From Chamaecyparis obtusa (lineage: Eukaryota; Streptophyta; Pinopsida; Cupressales; Cupressaceae): a stretch of 64,000 nt of DNA. The stretch is from assembly GCA_027943335.1 (NCBI GenBank), contig BSBK01007037.1, positions 1,018,001 to 1,082,000 on the forward strand. Direction: 5' to 3'. Below are positions 59,046 to 64,000 of this stretch, piece by piece; positions within the stretch are counted from its first letter, which is position 1, and the number at the start of each line of letters is the position of its first letter. The position numbers and the translations under genes are program-made. The notes beneath the pieces are model-generated. The model made no database searches, was not told the origin of the DNA, and saw only the letters and a list, made by a program, of their open reading frames with translations.

Positions 59046-59275
59046 GGTCCTCCTTTTACACCAAATAAAAATGGCAACCCTCACATGCGGTCCTCCTTTT
59101 ACACCAAAATAATAGTGGCAACCCTCGCAGGTGGTCCTCCTTTTACACCAAATAACAGTGGCAACCCTCGCAGGCGGTCCTCCTTTCACACCAAATAACA
59201 ATGGCAACCCTCGTAGGTAGTCCTCCTAAAACTCTCACCAAATAATAGTTAAAACCCTCGTAGGTGCTCCTCCTT
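59046..59275. repeat. 43-bp tandem array inside the right CACTA-like end
   Basis: Units begin with (G)GTCCTCC at 59046, 59089, 59133, 59176, 59219 and about 59263, each with TTTTACACCAAATAA and GGCAACCCTCGCAGG. The last two are degenerate. It could be a subterminal protein-binding array. The minus frame across it is only the repeat read as protein. Confidence 0.8.
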
Positions 59276-59279
59276 CACG

Positions 59280-59509
59280 CGCTCCAAGTTAAAACCAAAT
59301 AATGAAATGAGATATGAAATGTTTTTTCTTTTTAAAGTTATGCTCGTGTTGGTCAAAATTTTGACCTACATGGTATTGGTCAAACTTTCAACCAACACGG
59401 GCATGGAAAAAAAAAAAAGAAATTTTTCCTTCTATAATCTGACCAACCTAAACCTTTATAATTGATGGTCGAAAAGTTTGGTAGAAACATGAGGTCAAAT
59501 GTACTAGTG
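59280..59509. repeat. Right CACTA-like terminal inverted repeat
   Basis: Ends GAGGTCAAATGTACTAGTG, the exact inverse of 31700 onward for 18 bp and imperfectly for about 230 bp. It contains a long stem-loop (GTGTTGGTCAAA...TTTCAACCAACAC). Confidence 0.75.
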
Positions 59510-60080
59510 AGAGCTGCACTGAATTAAAGGGATCTGTGTAGCAGTAGGGAAGTGCATGCTGAAGGAGAGGTTAGTGTCGAAAAAGGGGAAATCCAACCAT
59601 TTTGTGCTTAGAAAATAGGTTTTTATTTCTATGATTCTGTGTTTTTAATTTGTGAATGATTCTGGAATTGAATCTCTGTTTGATTCGGAAATAAATGTGT
59701 AAAAACAAAAGTCTAATCTTTAAGATTTAGTATTTTCTTTGGTAATATCCTTGTCCTTGCACTGCCTGTAGATCTTTTTTATTTATTTATTTTGGAGTAA
59801 ATCAGACCATGTGTAGAATAAACTAAAGTCCATGCTTACCTTATATTGCAATTCTATTTACAAAGAATCACCTCAGCTTGAGGATGAACTGTAATTCCTT
59901 GCGTAAAAATAATTACCTGATTGTGTGAAAGTCTATGAATGTATGATCTTTTATAAAAGACGTCCCATCAAATTCTTAGCTCCCTGAATTAATTTAAAAC
60001 ACCATCTCTTGCTGGCTGAACTATTGGAGCATAATGATGTTATTGTCAAATCTCTTTATTTATTCTACTCTCTCTCTCTC

Positions 60081-60117
<37 letters not shown>

Positions 60118-60498
60118 TCTTTTTCACAATCTTTTCTTGCTGGCCAAATCTGTAGATCGACTTTGATCAAATCTCTCTTAGGTTCAATGAGCTCTTGAAA
60201 TCTTTTAGGCTTTTCAAGATATGAAACAATCACAAACTAAGCAGTAGAATTATGATCCTTGCTAGTTTTATTTTCTCCAGAAGAATGACATCTTACATTA
60301 CATTATTTGTTTATATAGAAATTTCATACATTCAATTCTTCATGCAGTCTTAATCAAAATTTGATTGAAGACTATTAAAACCATAATAGGAGCTTGGAAA
60401 TGTTGTAAACATGTTGGAACCAGTTGTAGAAGCATTGCAGTTCTTATTTATAGTTTTTGGTTGTTTTCCTTTAAACATACACAACATACCATATGTTA
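59510..60498. other. No supported gene; compound microsatellite
   Basis: Flank between the CACTA-like end and the copia LTR. The one notable feature is the microsatellite at 60069-60118. Confidence 0.5.
60069..60118. repeat. Compound microsatellite (CT)n(TA)n(TG)n
   Basis: A CTCTCT run passes into TATATA and then a long TGTG run. Confidence 0.95.
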
Positions 60499-61710
60499 TG
60501 TTGGAAATATAGTTGGGAAATGTGATACTGAGAGGGGGGGTGAATCAGACATCACCTACTAATCCATTTTAACATTGTATAAAACTTTTGCATAGCTTCA
60601 ACAAAACTTCATCAAAACAAAGTAACTAATATACTAAGCATCATTCAAGAAAGTACTCATAACACAGTAATTTTGGTTACCCATAAACCCTTGAAAGGTA
60701 AAAATGGGGTGGGGATGACACCCACAAATCTTCACTACTATAGTATAAATTTTTCCTATTAGGGCTACAAATTTGATCAAAAATATGATTTACCCTATGA
60801 GGGGTCTACCCTGTTAAGAGCTAAAAGACTTATATAGTCTACCTTGCAAAAGGATTTAAAACATACAATAAAGTAAGCACTCGGTTAAGAGATTACAATA
60901 GGTCTGTTAAAACCACTCAGTTAAGAGATTTACCCTGATACACTTGTTAGAATGTCTTAGTACCTGATCCTTCGGTTTGCACTATATGCTGATTACAAAT
61001 CTTCTCCTTACATTATTGTTTTGATCTCATCTATCAAGTTTATCTCAGTTTTGTCCTTCACTGCTTAACTTAGTCATTGAACTCTATCTGAATGCTTCAC
61101 TGATCTGAATGTGCTCTCTGCTCATTCCTTCATTCCCTTCATATCCTCTCACACACATATTATGGTTTAGATCTTATCCTTATATAAAAGACTAAACTTC
61201 TTCAAGATTCAAGATCTACGATCCATATTCACTCTTGTTGCTGCTTAAGCTTTATTAATTTTTTATTGGATCGAAGTGTTGCATAGGGATTAATGATTAC
61301 AAAATACGTGCATAATCACCTCTGTGATTTCCTCAACAAACAAAATACAAAACATGAATGTTAGCCAAAACATTTTACCTCGATCACTATGCCAAAACAA
61401 ACTCGTATGTCGATTCTGGCTAACGTGGCAAATGATGTCCCTGGTACTCGGCATTCACTGTACTTGGCATATGCTGATATCTTTGTCACTCAGTATTCAT
61501 TACTTACATAGCTCGGCAAAAACTTAACTCGGCTAATACAAAAATACATAGTAACCATTGGTTTACTCGACAGTACTACTACTCGGTAAGTATACATTAC
61601 ATGGCTCGGCCTATACATGATGACTCGATCGTAGTGATGACCAACCATTATTGCCTAGATAATGACTAAGTGTAAGTCACTAATAGTCAACAAAACTATA
61701 GAGATCTGCA
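60499..61710 (-). mobile_element. Ty1/copia LTR (3' LTR of a minus-strand element)
   Basis: On the plus strand it starts TGTTGGAAATATAG and ends AGATCTGCA. The following TCTCCCCCTTTGACATT is the reverse complement of a copia-style PPT (AAAGGGGGAGA), so the element points to the left and this is its 3' LTR of about 1212 bp. The text GAGAGGGGGGGTGAATCAG near the left end is typical of plant copia LTRs. The 5' LTR must lie right of the window; the flank to look for is TGTTA, at 60494-60498. Confidence 0.75.
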
Positions 61711-61781
61711 ATCTCCCCCTTTGACATTAGTGGCAAAAACACTTTTTCATGACATTACATTTGTATTTACAAAAGTACTTG
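61711..61781 (-). mobile_element. Copia internal region, 3' end with PPT
   Basis: Starts with the PPT complement and is cut at 61781 by the solo LTR. It continues after that insert near 63495. Confidence 0.7.
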
Positions 61782-62114
61782 TGTCATCTTAAAATGGAAG
61801 CACTTCCATGTTAAGAGCATTTATCCCTCCGAGTAAGTGGTTTGGGGTCATATTGGATGCCTTGAATTGATCTTTGCTTTGATCTAGCTTTCTCCCCGCT
61901 TTCCACTTCTTTTCTGCTTCATCCTAGGTGAAATTAGGGATAGGATCTTAAGGATTCTCCTGAATTTCACTCTTCCATAGCTCTATTTTCTAGGTAGGAT
62001 TTAGAAATGGATCCTCCTGAGCTTCATCTTAGTAATCATAGGATTTTATGTCTATTCTTGACATTCTGTCATGTTCTGGCATCAATTCTAGGTTTCTGGA
62101 CATCCCTGGGACCT

Positions 62115-62228
62115 CTTGACTTGGTTCTGGGTCAACCTGGGAAAAAGGTCAATGTCTTAGGTCAACCCTGACTAGGTCAAGGTCTTAGGTCAACCTTGAC
62201 TAGGTCAGGGTCAACCTCAACATTGACC
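62115..62228. promoter_or_regulatory. W-box-like cluster, second LTR copy
   Basis: Six GGTCAA and three TTGAC copies in about 115 bp. The orientation is mostly opposite to that in the first copy, although the LTRs lie in the same orientation. Confidence 0.6.
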
Positions 62229-62434
62229 CCTTTCTCCAAATTTTCAAGATCTTTAATTTTCGGGCTTCGGGCTTTCGGGAAATTTATTTTCCTGCCTCTG
62301 GGTCGGCCATTTCAGGTTTCAGGATGGTAAATCCTTTAATTGCATTTAATCTAGATATATTTTCTAAAGGTGAGGACCTAATTGGGATTTAATTCTCCAA
62401 GGTGGCCCATCTAGAGGAGTGTGCCCTAGATCAC

Positions 62435-62441
62435 TATAAAA
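62435..62441 (+). promoter_or_regulatory. TATA box, second LTR copy
   Basis: TATAAAA in CACTATAAAAGGAGGCC, identical to the first copy. Confidence 0.7.
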
Positions 62442-63499
62442 GGAGGCCTTCCTCTCTCATTTTCATCATCAAGTTTTGTGAGAACATCCACACTCAAGCA
62501 ATTTCAAGTGCTCAAGCTCTCAAGGTGATCAAGAAAGCATTCCATTCAAGCAAGTATTCAAGTCTTCTTCTCCATCCAAGTTCTCCATTGAAGATCAAGG
62601 ATTCAAGCATTCAAGCTATTGAAGGGATTTGGTTTAACTATTCAAGATTCATCATTCAAACCCTAGATCTAGCCATCATGATGGTGTGATCTTCCTTCAA
62701 GATCCTTTGTTCTTCTTCAAGATCCATTTCATCCTTCTCTCAAAGTGGATTCCAAGCATACAACCATGGAGGTTTGATTTACATTTATTGTTGTGTTCAA
62801 GCTTTCATATCAATATACTTGTTTACATTTCAAATACAATTGCATTATCTATTGAATTGCATAGCTTCATTGTTAGATCCTTTTCTACTACTTGCTAGCA
62901 TTCTCCATTTCAATTTCAATATTAAGGTTGATTCCAAACTGAGGTTTGACCAAGGCAAACCCCCCATACAACAAAAACCCCCTTTTTCTTGCAGGTACAG
63001 GTGTGAAGTTGCAGATTTGAGAATGAATTTGGATACCCTTTTCGCCGAACTTCTGAGATCTACGAACAGAATTCGAATCGGACTTCAAATAAAAAAATGT
63101 AGTATTTGACCTTTTATGAGGGTCAAACTCAACCTCCCTCAAAATTGGAAAAGATTTCTGGGTTTTGTAGATCTCGCAGTTTCAGTTCTAAGTTGTAAAA
63201 ATCAACAGTTTCTAAGACTATTTAACAGGGTTTTCAGTAGGTTCTTTTTTGGAGGTAAGTACATTTATCTCTTCATTTCAACATTAGTCATCTACATTTA
63301 CTTCTCATATCAATAAAATCTCATGTAAGTATAAAATATTGGCTTTGGGGTCTCTTTTATGTACAAACCATTGTTCTAGGACCCCATACACTATTTTATC
63401 CTTTATAGTACTTAGTATTAAAAGAATACTACCCCTAAGATATATATACATACAAAATTTTGTTACCTCCCTTTGTGCCTAAATATGTCATGTCACTTG

Positions 63500-64000
63500 A
63501 TTTCCCCCTTGTTTTTGGCACACCTGATTTCTTTGGGAGTGGGTATCATGAATTATTTATCTAGAAATGGTTTATGGAGCATCATAACCATATGTAATGT
63601 AGTTTCCCATCCTGTTGTAGCAACGTTCAAAACTTTTGACTACACTTCTAGCTCAATAGCTAGATTTACTAGGCTCTCAGTTATAGACAAATTTGGATCT
63701 TTCTATGTTAAGTCCTTAGCCTTTGCTAGCTCTCTTTGAATGGCCTCCAAATGAGGTGTTAAGATTGTTTGCATAGAGAGTAGACGAGCCCTTATCTTAC
63801 CATCATTAGCCATCAACTTGGCTATCCTCCCTTGTGTATGCATAAGCTTGACATAATGTTTTGAACTTGATTCGGCATCCAAGCTTAAGGATTAACTAGT
63901 AGACTCGATTTCTTGTTGTAGTTTATCTACTAGCCCTTAGTTATCCTTTGTGAATTCTTCTACATTGCATAGTTTGGTAAGCAGAGATTGTGCATTCACA
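63500..64000 (-). pseudogene. Copia element: decayed post-pol frame with coiled-coil-like sequence
   Basis: From the right edge, one minus-strand frame reads KLCNVEEFTKD, a stop, LVDKLQQEIEST, a stop, then KLMHTQGRIAKLMANDGK, IRARLLSMQ, TPHLEAIQRELAKAKDL and a stop, continuing with further stops to 63510. It is rich in Leu, Lys, Glu and Gln with heptad-like spacing. It lies between pol, expected to the right outside the window, and the 3' LTR. Some plant copia elements of the SIRE type carry an extra coiled-coil frame there. That parallel is an inference. Confidence 0.45.

Larger units (their letters stand above)
31700..59509. mobile_element. Candidate 27.8-kb CACTA-type element (or two separate termini) with nested insertions
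   Basis: The left end reads CACTAGTACATTTGACCT and the right end is its exact reverse complement. Similarity of the inverted ends continues, imperfectly, for about 230 bp, including an internal hairpin (AAGTTATGCTC...AACACGGGCAT). AGA lies directly outside both ends (31697-31699 and 59510-59512), as expected for a 3-bp duplication. A 43-bp tandem array sits inside the right end. No transposase is recognisable. Inside are element C (12.4 kb, later insertion), a PPR fragment, foldbacks, a LINE fragment and copia remnants. A chance AGA match (about 1 in 64) between two independent ends cannot be excluded; another TAGTG end at 55865 is also followed by AGA. Confidence 0.5.
61782..63494 (+). mobile_element. 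Second copy of the solo-LTR family, inside the copia element
   Basis: Aligns with 11742-13353: same start (TGTCATCTTAAAATGG), terminal hairpin, W-box-like cluster, TATA box, CCCCCATACAA and CTTGCAGGTACAGGTG segments. Similarity weakens after about 63200. The right end is set by ACTTG, which occurs before the start (61777-61781) and at 63495-63499. The insert would then end in TC rather than CA; a CA end at 63495 would give only a 4-bp CTTG duplication, so the boundary is uncertain by a base or more. Confidence 0.75.

Noticed and set aside
58962..59207. 81-codon minus frame with repeated GVKGGP peptides
   Set aside because: It is the 43-bp tandem array read as protein. The unit is not a multiple of three, so the frame changes from unit to unit.

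Overview
The window reads as intergenic DNA from a seed plant with a large, retrotransposon-rich genome. It is AT-rich, contains no intact host gene, and is built of nested plant-type LTR retrotransposons (Ty3/gypsy of the Tat lineage with dual RNase H, plus Ty1/copia), CACTA-type DNA transposon ends, foldback repeats and broken host-gene pieces (an RHD3-like fragment and a PPR fragment). A conifer or another large-genome plant fits, but the sequence alone does not fix the species.

Layout. 1-8213: low-coding sequence with a broken unrecognised minus-strand gene (3302-5120), an RHD3-like fragment (6767-7138), a tRNA-Val-like sequence (7824-7895) and a CACTA-like right terminus with a subterminal repeat array ending at 8213. 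8214-30005: Tat element A, cut at its left side in mid coding region. It holds a G-patch region, RT, two RNase H domains, integrase, structured hairpins, an antisense plant-mobile-domain (PMD) gene and a 3' LTR. A is interrupted by a solo LTR (11742-13353, duplication ATTAC) and, inside its own LTR, by the complete element B (20422-29695, duplication CAAAG). 31700-59509: a stretch bounded by inverted CACTA-like termini with matching AGA flanks. It contains the young element C (33538-45929, duplication TTCCT), a PPR fragment, foldback repeats, a LINE fragment and a decayed copia integrase. 60499-64000: a minus-strand copia element (LTR plus start of the internal region) interrupted by a second copy of the solo-LTR family (61782-about 63494).

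How the parts relate. A, B and C are three related Tat-type elements with one plan: LTR, a PBS close to TGGCGCCCACCGTGGGGC (B and C), a long leader, sense ORF(s), an A-rich tract with repeated RNA hairpins, a long 3' noncoding part, a PPT close to AAAGAGGGGCAAA, and an LTR. A carried a full pol. B and C share a sense ORF but lack RT and most of integrase, so they look non-autonomous. A and C carry an antisense PMD gene between the hairpins and the 3' LTR.

The most unusual signal is the hairpin family: eleven copies in A, B and C in which the stem sequences change while pairing is kept and the bulge and loop stay constant. The second is the antisense PMD gene, in which every premature stop I could read in A and C is TAG or TGA and none is TAA. 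All boundaries and repeats were read by eye. Domain names rest on recognised motifs, not on a database search.
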